64,000 nt of DNA, taken from the NCBI RefSeq assembly GCF_038396675.1, contig NC_088934.1, positions 33,415,001-33,479,000 of the forward strand. The letters are read 5' to 3'. The notes under the pieces are model-generated. The model was not told where the DNA came from. It made no database searches and saw only the letters and a program-made list of their open reading frames with translations. Made by a program: the position numbers and the translations under genes. Positions 1 to 39,068 of this stretch are shown here, in pieces (within the stretch, counting starts at the first letter, position 1; every line of letters begins with the position of its first letter). The stretch comes from Hydra vulgaris. Lineage: Eukaryota > Cnidaria > Hydrozoa > Anthoathecata > Hydridae.

Positions 1-441
1 CAACTGCAAAATAAAAGTATTTTTCATCATCCATGACCAGAAGCGATTTCAATTTTTGGAGCTGATTTAAAAGTTTTCTGCTTCTTTTTTTCTTGTTTTA
101 TTATTCAATGATGTGTTTAAAAGTTTTTTCATACCTTCTTTATTGAATATTTGTTTTTTTAAATTGAAAACTAATTATCAATTGACATACACGAAAATTT
201 TGACCAAAAATAAAGCCTGGCTTTCTTTATTCTAGTCCAGGATGTTAGACAACCAGAACTCTTTTTATCAGAAATTGAATGATCAGTTTTAAATCTCTCA
301 AAGTTATCATAAATAGTATTTTGTGCGATTTTTTAATTTTCAAAATGATTTATGATTTGAATAATAAAAAATTTCAAAGATTTTAATGCATAAGGGTCAA
401 ACCAAATGATTAAATTAGTTATTAAATAATTACTAAATTAT

Positions 442-528
<87 letters not shown>

Positions 529-1198
529 TATACATACATACAGGTTTTATTTCTCCATGTTTAGAGTTTAAATTAGATTTAAAACAATAACACTTGAATT
601 AACACAATCAAAATTTTTTTTTTTTTACATAAAAATAAACATTTTGATTGCATTTTGAAAAATTTTCTTTACTTTTAAGTTTCCAGAAAAAAAATTATTG
701 AGTTGAGAACACTGTAAAAAGATGCAACTTTAAAATAATTTGAACTTTAGATAAAATGATCAAATAATTTATTTGAATATGAGAGCTATTTTTTGTATTA
801 ATAATTTCTTTTCTTTCTTTTAAAATTTCAAAATTTTATAACAAGTTTAATTTTGACCTTTACTGCAATGTGTCAGCAGTTTCTGTTTTGTTATCTGTTA
901 GCTCTTATTTAATTAGGTTAAAAGTGTAATGTTATTTTTATAATAAACAAAAAAAAATTAAAAAAGAGATTTATTTTTCAAAAAAAAATATGGAATTCTA
1001 AAAAAAAAAAAAACTCAAACAAAGAAGTTGAAAAAGTTAAAACAAAATAAATGCTTTTTTAATGTTTTAACATTAATTTTTATTTTAACTATTTACATTG
1101 ACCACTATAGATCAACAAAATATTTATATTTAATTATTATAAATAATTATTTTTATATTATTTAATTATTTATATATAGAATTTATGTGCAATTTATA
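1..1198. other. AT-rich flank downstream of the ZCCHC14-like gene
   Basis: No gene seen. It holds a (CA)n microsatellite at 446-526 and A/T homopolymers. Confidence 0.6.
446..526. repeat. (CA)n microsatellite
   Basis: About 40 uninterrupted CA units. It is the only CA tract of this size in the window; nearly all other dinucleotide tracts are TA. Confidence 0.95.
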
Positions 1199-1204
1199 TT
1201 TATT
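1199..1204 (-). terminator. putative poly(A) signal of the ZCCHC14-like gene
   Basis: AATAAA on the minus strand, 78 bases past the TAA at 1282-1284. In AT-rich DNA this hexamer is common by chance, so only its position supports it. Confidence 0.4.
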
Positions 1205-1281
1205 GAATTCTACCAACATTTTCTCATAACAAGAAAATGAGTTTGAAAAATAAAACATAACCATTATAATATTCATTTAAG

Positions 1282-27282
<26,001 letters not shown>

Positions 27283-27283
27283 G

Positions 27284-27300
27284 CTGTGAAGACAAAAACT
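27284..27300 (-). promoter_or_regulatory. splice or trans-splice acceptor next to the ZCCHC14-like start codon
   Basis: The minus strand reads TTTTTGTCTTCACAG and then C-ATG. This is a strong pyrimidine tract plus CAG ending one base before the start codon. It fits either a 5'UTR intron or a spliced-leader acceptor; Hydra is known to trans-splice leaders onto many mRNAs. Which one cannot be told from the sequence. Confidence 0.45.
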
Positions 27301-30785
<3,485 letters not shown>

Positions 30786-30869
30786 AGTAAAAGACTTAAA
30801 ATAATATATTTATATGTTTATATATTTTTTCGAATTGATGACTGGAAAATCATTATTTATTTAGATAAA

Positions 30870-33800
30870 ATGATAAATGAAAGTATTTATGATTGGTATT
30901 TGGCTTTAAAAGATACATCTTATGATGCAATATATTGTAGATATTGTGTGGATTTTAAAGTTGAACTGTTCTGCTGCAAGAAAGCTTTAGCCAAAAAGAT
31001 AAATAGATTAGTTGACACCATCAAAAAATTAAAGAAACAACGAAAAAATAAAAAATTAGCATTGTTATTAGGTAAAGCCTTTTTTCCACCTGTGGCAAAT
31101 TTTTCTGATAATACAGTGAATGCATCCGAAATTCTTAAAGAAACAATACTGATAAGCGAAAACAAAATGCTTAAAAAAGAAAATAAAATTTAAAAAGGAA
31201 AATGGAATCTATGATGGATTTACAAATGGATTATTTAACACATCTAAAAGATTTTGAAGATATGTCAAACAATCTAAAAATACTTATTTCAAAAAACTTT
31301 CTAATAGAAGCTGAATTAAACTTTATTAAAAAGTGTTATTGTGAAAAAGAAGAAAAGCTTAATAATATCGAAAACAAATTAGAGCTATTAAAGTCAAAAA
31401 AAGAATCATTTAATGTTAGAAATTAGAATAAAAAAATAAAATATCGTGATACTCAGCTGGAAATAAAAAAGAATAAAATAATAATATTGCAATTAAAAAA
31501 TAAAATAACAGATATTAATTCAATTCTTGAAAACTCAGACATAAACATTTCTGAATTAAAAAACGAAAAAATAAAGCTGCAAAAAAAAGTGAGTAATTTA
31601 AAAGTTATTTTGCAAAATAAAACCAACTATATTAATGACAACACTATGAAAGATGTTATAAGTTTAGAGAAGGAAGTTGTTTCGTTATATAGTAAGGCAA
31701 ACATTTTAAAAGAGGAGAATCTAGAACTTCAAAAATTGGTTTCTTTGCTGGATGATGATGAAGTAATAACATTTGAAGATGGCAGATACAGTGATGACAT
31801 TCGAGAAACAATAATGAAACTTCTTTCAATGAACGTGAGTATGAATACTGTCAACGAAGTCATAAAAGTAGTTTTAAACAAACTAGCCAAAAAGAACATA
31901 TCTAGACTGCCATCAGCCGCTGTAAAATGTAGGTTAATGCAGGAAGCTTCAATTTTAGGTCAATTTCAAGTTGCGGAAGCAATGTTGAAAATAATTTGAT
32001 AAATAAAAACTCTAATATAGGCAATTGTTTGCATGGTGATGGTACTCAGAAATACCATAAGCATTATCACAACTTTCAAATTACTACGACTAGTGGGAAA
32101 ACTTTATCTTTTGGTCTGTCAGAAGTGGTTGGCAAAGATGCAGCAACTGTTTTGCTAAACTTTACTAATATAGTAGATGACATTTGTGATGTTGTTAGCA
32201 ACTCAGCTATGAAAAAGAAATTAATTTTGCTAAACTAATAACATCAATAAAATCAACAATGTCTGATCTTTCTTCGGTTAATACTCTTTTTAACTCACAG
32301 TTAAAAACATTAAGGGAAAAACTTTTGCCTATTGCAATTAGTAACTGGGATTTTCTTTCCTCAAACGTCAAAGACAATATGAGGGACATGAGTAATTTTT
32401 TCTGTAAACTTCATTTGCTTGCTAATTTTGCTTCTGAAACTGATAAAGTTTTGAATTCTTTTGAAAAAATTCTGCTTCAAAATGATTTTGAAACTGTTTT
32501 TGCTTTTAGTGGTAAAGAATGTGGTGCTGTACGGTTAGTTCGTACTACATGTAAGGCATTTCATTCAAGGGGTAGTGAGGAAGCTGGTGTTGCATCATGG
32601 TTTAATTCTTTTCTTTCCTCTCGTAACGATAAATCTTATTTTGTTCCATTTATTGGAAATCGATTTAATATTTTGTATTACAATGCAGCTGCCCTATACT
32701 ATCATAAGGATTCTATAACAGAATTTCTTAATGCTTGGCCTAACCCTAATAATTTATTAAAAGCAATTAAGGAAGATATCAAAAATCTTGTATTCATTGC
32801 TGAAGTCCGTGCATTAGGGATTATTGACAAGCTACTTACTGGTCCAATGTGGAGAATTATCGAATCACTTGATAGTATATTATTTTTAAACCCCTACCTA
32901 CTTCGCTTGAAAGTTAGACTTTCATCTCTTTGTATTGATGCATCTTCTTTATTGTTTGCTAATGGAAAAATTTTTGAGGATACCAATCTTCTTCATCAAG
33001 ATGTGGTTTACACCAAGCTGTTTGAATGCACTCAAAATGATGAGTTTGATTCTTTAACTGTTCAATCACTTGAAATTATTTTCCACTCAATTCTTGTTAT
33101 TTTGGAACGTCAGTGTGCTGATCAATTACCAGGTGGTAAATATTGGAATCCATCTAATTCTGTTTCTGAAGCTGCTTCTAATGTCCCTGTCACTAATAAA
33201 GCATCAGAAAGCGACTTTGCCATTTTGGATTTAATGGTTCGCACAAAACCCAATGCAAATGTTCAAACTATCCAGGCTTTGACAATGTGGTCTCAGAACC
33301 AAACATTAGAATGGCTTAATAGTAAATCAGATGAAGAAAGAAAACAATTGCTCGAATATTCAAGAACTAAAGTAACATTAATGAAAAGCAAATATGATGA
33401 AAGAAAAGAAGCTCTTAAAAAAGATAAAGCTATGCACCTTCTAGCAAAGCAAGAAGAAAAAAATCGAGAAGAAATTAAACTACAACATAAAAAGGTTGCA
33501 GCTTGTAATGATTTGATAAATGTAAATGTAAGGGCATGGATATCATTAGAGGAAGCAGAGAAAACAGTTTCTAATATAGAAGAGCCATTGAAATCAAAAG
33601 TACTCCTTGCTCAACTTAATTTTTATCGCATAATCTTATGTGTTGAATGTGACAAAAAACATTTTTGTAAAACAAAAGTAGAAGGAAGCAAAAGAATAAA
33701 CTTGTCTTCAGAGGAATTATATCAAAATCTTCTTATTGTTATTCAAGCAAATTTAACACCAAACAAACAATCTTTAAGTAATAATATAAGTAATAATTTA

Positions 33801-34145
33801 AAGCCTCGTACCATACGTGATGCAGCTGTTGAAAACAAAAAAAAAGAATTAATGGAAAAAATTCAGGATGCAAGACTAAACAAACTAATAGAGCAACAAA
33901 AAAAGCACTCCTTATCAAAATTTATTAACAATCCATCTGATTTTGTAGGTTTTTCTATACAACATCGTGTTAGAGAAGAAGATGCTCTTAAAGTATCTTG
34001 GGAACGTGCGCAAGTGGTTCAAATTGATCAATTAAATGGTAGAAGAACTACATACCTTGTTAAGTATGAGAACGAACCTGATGAAGTATGGTCATTTCCT
34101 TTATTGATTGATTTTGAAAAAGGTGATCTTATTCTTTGTAGCTAG
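30870..34145 (+). pseudogene. transposase-like gene of an uncharacterised multi-copy family, frameshifted
   Basis: One gene read in successive frames. 30870-31193: a Cys-pair start (YCRYC...FCCKKA). 31202-31999: a Lys/Glu/Leu coiled coil, then FEDGRYSDDIRETIMKLLSM and LNKLAKKNISRLPSAAVK. About 31996-32225: CLHGDGTQKYHKHYHNF. From about 32220: FAKLITSIKSTMSDL and on to the stop at 34145. Frame changes occur near 31195, 31990 and 32215, and a TAG lies at 31424-31426. From memory, related proteins with HGDG, MSD(R) and FFCKLHLL blocks are repeated in cnidarian, amphioxus and fish genomes. The two Asp suggest an RNase H-like DDE core (inference). No intron signals explain the breaks. Confidence 0.7.
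32259..34145 (+). CDS. open 628-codon 3' part of the transposase-like gene
   Basis: Open from an internal ATG (MSDLSSVNTLF). The real frame continues a few codons upstream, so this start is probably not natural. Blocks: MSNFFCKLHLLANFASETD; FIGNRFNILYYNAAALYYH; VRALGIIDKLLTGPMWRII; LPGGKYWNP; ASESDFAILDLMVRTKPNA; a charged helical region (about residues 360-410); and a C-terminal RAQVVQIDQLNGRRTTYL then VKYENEPDEVWSFPLL, which resembles an SH3/Tudor-like barrel. The Glu of ASESDF or of RIIESLD could be a third catalytic acid (inference). Codon use is regular and no stop interrupts it, so this half decayed little or is under constraint. Confidence 0.55.
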   Translation: MSDLSSVNTLFNSQLKTLREKLLPIAISNWDFLSSNVKDNMRDMSNFFCKLHLLANFASETDKVLNSFEKILLQNDFETVFAFSGKECGAVRLVRTTCKAFHSRGSEEAGVASWFNSFLSSRNDKSYFVPFIGNRFNILYYNAAALYYHKDSITEFLNAWPNPNNLLKAIKEDIKNLVFIAEVRALGIIDKLLTGPMWRIIESLDSILFLNPYLLRLKVRLSSLCIDASSLLFANGKIFEDTNLLHQDVVYTKLFECTQNDEFDSLTVQSLEIIFHSILVILERQCADQLPGGKYWNPSNSVSEAASNVPVTNKASESDFAILDLMVRTKPNANVQTIQALTMWSQNQTLEWLNSKSDEERKQLLEYSRTKVTLMKSKYDERKEALKKDKAMHLLAKQEEKNREEIKLQHKKVAACNDLINVNVRAWISLEEAEKTVSNIEEPLKSKVLLAQLNFYRIILCVECDKKHFCKTKVEGSKRINLSSEELYQNLLIVIQANLTPNKQSLSNNISNNLKPRTIRDAAVENKKKELMEKIQDARLNKLIEQQKKHSLSKFINNPSDFVGFSIQHRVREEDALKVSWERAQVVQIDQLNGRRTTYLVKYENEPDEVWSFPLLIDFEKGDLILCS

Positions 34146-34400
34146 GGTTGCGAGGTAATTTTATTTAATGTAAATTTAGAATTATGTTACAGTATATATT
34201 AATCTTATTTCTTTTATTGTTATGTTCCAATAGTTTGTTTTTACTGCATTTGAGTTCAGTGGTTTTTATCTTTACAAATAGTATGAATCATATCTGATAT
34301 GTTTATCTGTACCAATTTTGTTTATTTGTTGTTGTTTATTTGCAGCTTAACTGCACATTTTTATTATTTAAAAAAAAAAAAAAAAAGCTTATGCAAAAAT

Positions 34401-34621
34401 ACTATTACTTTTACATTAACTGCCTATCAAGTAAAGGAAAGAATCCAGAAATGGAGGGCTAACCTTAGGCTAATTTACTATTACTTTTACATGAACTGCC
34501 TATCAAGTAAAGGAAAGAATCCAGAAATGGAAGGCTAACCTTAGGCTAATTTACTATTACTTTTAAATGAACTGCTTATCAAGTAAAGGAAAGAATCCAG
34601 AAATGGAGGGCTAACCTTAGG
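34401..34621. repeat. 76-bp tandem repeat, 3 copies
   Basis: Units start at 34401, 34477 and 34553 with ACTATTACTTTTA..., and share ATCAAGTAAAGGAAAGAATC and GGCTAACCTTAGG. Copies differ at a few sites. It lies about 250 bp past the stop of the transposase-like gene and may belong to its 3' end. Confidence 0.9.
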
Positions 34622-35223
34622 CAACATGACAGCTCACGGATGGAGTGCAAAGTCCTATGGCTTACCTTCTCGTTGGTGCACTTCGTTAAGTAAGTTAGAC
34701 AATTTTGTCTAATTTATGAACGGAATAGCCAAGGCAAATTATGTATAAAATTGTTTGTTAACAATACACACACAGCCTACTCTGAAGTTTGAATTGAAAT
34801 TCGATAATTAAAATATTTTTATCGAGTTCAAATAATTTGCAACATATAGTCAAATTTGGGTACATTAATAGTGCGATAATTTATTTCAAAGACAAAACGA
34901 TTTAAAACATAAGTATTTCCATGTGTCTGTTAATCTATGTAATCTCAATTTCTTAATACAAGAGGGGGGTAATAAAAATGGATGGGGGGTTTAGTCAAGA
35001 TTTAATGAACCGGGGGAGGGAAGAGTCAGAATTTACACTGAAAGTTTTATTACTTATCAGTAACTAGTATGTATTTTTTGATTTTTAAAGTTGATTTTCA
35101 CTGATTTTTTTTTAGTTTTTAGATATAATTTTTTTGTTAAAACAAGTAAAAATTAATAAACGGGAGGGGGTCTTAATAAGCTTAGTGTGGGTGGCAAAGT
35201 TTCCCAAAAACAATAAACGCTCT

Positions 35224-35240
35224 CCCCCCCCCCCCCCCCC
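35224..35240. repeat. poly-C run
   Basis: About 17 C in a row after TCT, within a short G/C-skewed repeat patch. Confidence 0.9.
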
Positions 35241-36574
35241 TTGAGTTAAGGACTCGAGAGTACACAATCAAATAAAGCCAAACACAATGAAATAGAACAA
35301 TTCAACGAGTTTTTCATTCATTGTTTTCAAAATTTTTAAAAAGTTAAAAACCCTAACCCCATTAAAAAATATAACATTTTTTATATTATGATAGGTGCTG
35401 AAAACAATAAATTAGTCGAATCAGTAGGCTATAAGTGGTTAAATCTTTTTTTGAATCTATAACAATACTGAAATTATTAACAAGTCTTTGACTAATTTCT
35501 TTTTTGGTTTGTGTAAAAATAAATTTTAAATTTATTTTTATTTTGTACATATTTTGACGTTTTCGGCGTGTTTTATTTGGGTCCACGTTGTTCAATTGAT
35601 AATTTATTAAAGAAAAATAAAATTAATTTAAGTTAATATTTATCATCAAAGTTTTGTTACGCTCAACGTATTATAAATTAAAACATTTGAAAATTTATTT
35701 TGTGTCAAAAAGGTTTAAAACATATTCAAACATATTATACAGTTATTTGACTACTTCATGGTACGTCTGCGTTAACCCCCCAAAAAATTCTACTTATGAA
35801 TTGTTCAAATAATTTAGATTTACAATTTTTTTTCTAATAAAATTTTATTATAAGTTAGTTTACGCAACTTTTTACGCAAAAAAAAAAAAAAGATAAAAAA
35901 GTTTTTTTTTTCGGTGCCAAAAATTGAACGAGATACTTTAAGAAAATATTTCATTAAAGGCTATGAATTGAAAATATTAAAACACGTATATCTTTGGAAC
36001 TAAATACGCTACAGAGGTGGTTGAAACCATTTTGAAAAGGAAATATATTAAGGAATATAATGCATTTAATATAAAAAATATTTACATTTGCTATAAATAT
36101 TGCCTAAACTCCCTACTTTTACAATGATTTTTTAACTTTTATACCAGCAGTGGCGCAAAAATATACCGAATGATTTTTTATAGTCTAGAGTTTTCAGGTA
36201 CCTTTATTCGACCATGGAAGTTACTGGAACTATATTAAACTAATAGAGTTCCAGTGATAATAGTAAATAAGAAAAAAACTATATTAAAGTAAATAACTAT
36301 TTTTTGTACGGCTTATATCCGCTTAAAAGGTGATAAAGTAAAGGCTCACTATTATTAATAGACCAATTTAAAAGGAACTTTTAAGTGTTATATAGCAATT
36401 TGAATACTCTAAAATACGTTAAAAGAAAAGTTTTTTTGTTATTATTTGATGTTTTTTTTGTATTTTATTTTTCAAGTTTTTAGTTGCTAGTATCAAAAGA
36501 AGTTTTTTATTTTGTTTTCTTATTTTTTAAAACATTTTTCTTTTAATTTTTTAAATTAAAAGTTATTTAGGTTC

Positions 36575-36752
36575 AAAAAACCTTGACGGTCTTATCGCCG
36601 AGTACCACGGAATATCATTTAACCAAAAAGTTTACGCTTCTCTCCTTACCAATGCAATGGCAATTGCATTGGTGCATCATTTCAATAGTCCATATATGGT
36701 CAGAGCTGGCTTTGAACCATTTTGACCTCGAGAACCAGAGCCAACTTTGACC
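36575..36752 (-). mobile_element. SINE family B fragment
   Basis: The inverse strand shares GGTTCAAAGCCAGCTCTG and TTCCGTGGTACTCGGCGATA then AGACCGTCAAGG with the SINE at 53366 (GGTTCGAAACGAGCTCTG; CCGCGGTGCTCTGTGATAAG; ACCGTTAGG). The tRNA-like box A is gone. Confidence 0.65.
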
Positions 36753-37619
36753 TTCTATTCTTTAGTCAGAACTTTAACCACAACACCACAACTGCTTGTA
36801 ATACTTCAAATATCAAAGTTATTTTTCGTAAGTTTGGGGGCGTAAAGGTATTCAAAGCCATTTTCGCAGCAAATAAGACTAATAAAAATATCATATAATA
36901 AGAACTCACATTGACTTTTAACCTAATAATGAACGCAGTCTGCTTGGTATTTGTTATATAGATTATATGCAAGAAATACACTTTCTACAAGATAAGCAGT
37001 TACGTTGTATAAGCCTATAATTTAATCTACAATTTAATGTTTTGGAAATTTAGCCATCTAGATGGCTAAAATACCAAAACTTTAAATTATACATTAAATT
37101 ATTTTTTCAGATGATTTTTTTTTTTTACCAAAATTGGATTTAACTTTATAAATAAAAAAACTGTGATTCTTTATGATCCTTTCAATATCCTATCATTTTA
37201 AATCTTATAATATATCCCTATTGAGATATCTCAAAACATCAGATTTTGAGATAATTGAAAACTAAGTACACTTAAACTTTTTTTTTTTTTTTTTTTGTAT
37301 ATTATTCTTATACTAAAGTCTAATAACCTGTTTTTAATACCTCATGTCAAGACATTTTAAATGGTTTTGATTAATCAGAAAAATAGATAATTATTATCAA
37401 TTAAATTTAACAACAAAATAACAATAAACAATAAACGTAAAAATAAAAAATACTAATAAGTTACTATTACACATCTTTTTTACATCTTTTGTACATACAA
37501 AATAGGTATTGGTTTTTATAGCTATAAACAGATTATAACTTGTACGCCTGATCTAATATCAAGTTTTTAAACCCAGAATGCAAAAAACTTTTTGAGTATT
37601 TTGCTTTAATAAAAGGCCT

Positions 37620-38015
37620 CTAATCTAACTTACTCTTTCCAAAGTTTTTTGAAATTGGTATTAACTTAGGTGGAACTCTATTGAAGTCGTCATTTTTTTC
37701 AAAAACATTTTGCTGCCATTTACAAAAATCATCGTTGTGTTCTGTTTTATTTTTGTATGTAAGTTTTTCATGCGACTCTTGTACAGACTTATCTTGTCTT
37801 AGGTCTATTATTTTATTTTCATCAATATTGGGTGCTGAATTGTCCATGATGGCGACTGTTGAAAGTTCGTCCTTAGTTGCATTAGTTGTTTTATGTTTCA
37901 AAAATAAATTTTCTGTTTTGCTTTTGCTTTCAACTTGCAAATTGTCAATATTATTGTTCATTAACAGATTTCTTTCTGCTTTTCGCCATTTAGCGCGGCG
38001 ATTTTGAAACCAAAC
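37620..38015 (-). CDS. paired-like homeobox exon 3 (rest of helix 3 and C-terminus)
   Basis: Acceptor CTCTTTAAG, then [16 protein letters not shown] and about 115 hydrophilic residues to the TAA/TAG-type stop at 37620. The Tyr/Ile/His repeat that appears to precede it in the same frame is the intron microsatellite, not protein. Confidence 0.9.
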   Translation of the reverse strand, partial: VWFQNRRAKWRKAERNLLMNNNIDNLQVESKSKTENLFLKHKTTNATKDELSTVAIMDNSAPNIDENKIIDLRQDKSVQESHEKLTYKNKTEHNDDFCKWQQNVFEKNDDFNRVPPKLIPISKNFGKSKLD

Positions 38016-38035
38016 CTTAAAGAGTTCAAAATATA

Positions 38036-38109
<74 letters not shown>

Positions 38110-39068
38110 ATGTATGTATGTATGTATGTATGTATGTATGTATGTATGTATGTATGTATGTATGTATGTATGTATGTATGTATGTATGTATGTATGTATG
38201 TATGTATGTATGTATGTATGTATGTATGTATGTATGTATGTATGTATGTATGTATGTATGTATGTATGTATGTATGTATGTATGTATGTATGTATGTATG
38301 TATGTATGTATGTATGTATGTATGTATGTATGTATGTATATAAATAACGGCATAATTCAATTTGTATTCAAATTCTAATATTTAACTTTAAAATGTCTAA
38401 TAGTCAAAACAAAATAAGAAAAATCTCGAAAATTTTTTTATCAATATTACCTGTATTCTAGACTCAGCTATTTCCAACTTCAATGCCAACACCTCTCTTG
38501 TATATACATCTGGATAATATGACTTCTTAAATGCTGTTTCAAGTTCTTCCAACTGCCACGGAGAAAAATTTGTGCGCATTCGAATTCGCCGATATTTATT
38601 TTGGCTGGTGCAGTAGTAACTATTTAACGTATCTAGAAAAATAATAGGCTTGTTGTTAAAATTTAAAAAACTCGTAACAATATACATACTTTTAAATTTT
38701 ATTTTTTAACTAAAAATACCAAGTTTTTTGCAATATAATTGCTTATTTTGTTGGCTTGTGCAGTACAATTGGTTATCTTGTAGGTTTGTGCAACGTAATT
38801 GCTTATCTTGTAGAAAATGTCTTTCTTGCATATCATCTATGTTATACTTCAATGACGCATATTGATTAATAAATTTTGAATTTAATTCGTTGAAGTTACG
38901 ATATGAAACAGTTCGATATGAAGGAACCTTTTGTAAGTGTAGTGTCTCCATTCCAAATTTATATGAAAAACTATTTCCCCCATATTTTCTATCTGGTAAA
39001 CTGCTTGAATCTGGTAACCTGCATGGGCAATATTCTAGTTTACACGACGAAACAGGCATCATTGTCAT
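37620..39068 (-). CDS. Q50 paired-like (PRD-class) homeodomain transcription factor, three exons
   Basis: Joining 39068-38720, 38632-38451 and 38015-37620 gives 308 codons plus stop, with every splice phase matching. The homeodomain (residues 132-191) reads from [18 protein letters not shown] to [13 protein letters not shown]16, F20, W48, F49, N51 and R53 are present, and Gln at position 50 marks it as Q50 paired-like. The intron falls between 46 and 47, the usual place in this class. No paired box was found upstream and no OAR motif downstream. [15 protein letters not shown] and RKAER are closest in feel to DRGX/ALX-type proteins, but Hydra prdl-a, prdl-b and manacle are also candidates, so no symbol is given. 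Role: nuclear DNA binding at TAAT-type palindromes (family knowledge). The start is the ATG at 39068; an in-frame TGA lies 9 bases upstream. Confidence 0.9.
38041..38338. repeat. (TA)n + (TATG)n microsatellite inside the homeodomain intron
   Basis: TA units at 38041-38107 continue as an uninterrupted TATG array at about 38109-38338. It makes up most of the 435-bp intron 2. Confidence 0.97.
38451..38632 (-). CDS. paired-like homeobox exon 2 (homeodomain positions 1-46)
   Basis: Acceptor TTTTTCTAG, donor ATACAG|GTAATA. The first two bases complete Asp. It encodes [18 protein letters not shown], helices 1 and 2, and the start of helix 3 to AESRIQ. Confidence 0.9.
38720..39068 (-). CDS. paired-like homeobox exon 1
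   Basis: 116 codons plus one base, ending AACTTG|GTATTT. N-terminal region with [16 protein letters not shown] and a threefold Gln/Leu/Tyr/Cys repeat at the end (KQLRCTN, NQLYCTS, KQLYCKK). No known domain. Confidence 0.85.

Larger units (their letters stand above)
34622..37619. other. intergenic, repeat-rich
   Basis: No convincing gene. It holds G-rich patches near 34970-35030 and 35160, a poly-C run at 35224-35240, a SINE B fragment at 36575-36752 and T-runs. Confidence 0.5.

Noticed and set aside
34401..34621. CRISPR-like array
   Set aside because: Three direct 76-bp tandem repeats without spacers in animal DNA.
36766..36981. 71-codon minus-strand ORF
   Set aside because: No recognisable family, no splice support; adjacent to a SINE fragment.
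37620..38360. 246-codon ORF starting with Tyr-Ile-His-Thr repeats and running into the homeodomain end
   Set aside because: The repeat part is intron; a splice acceptor at 38016 and the matching donor at 38450 give the intact homeodomain.
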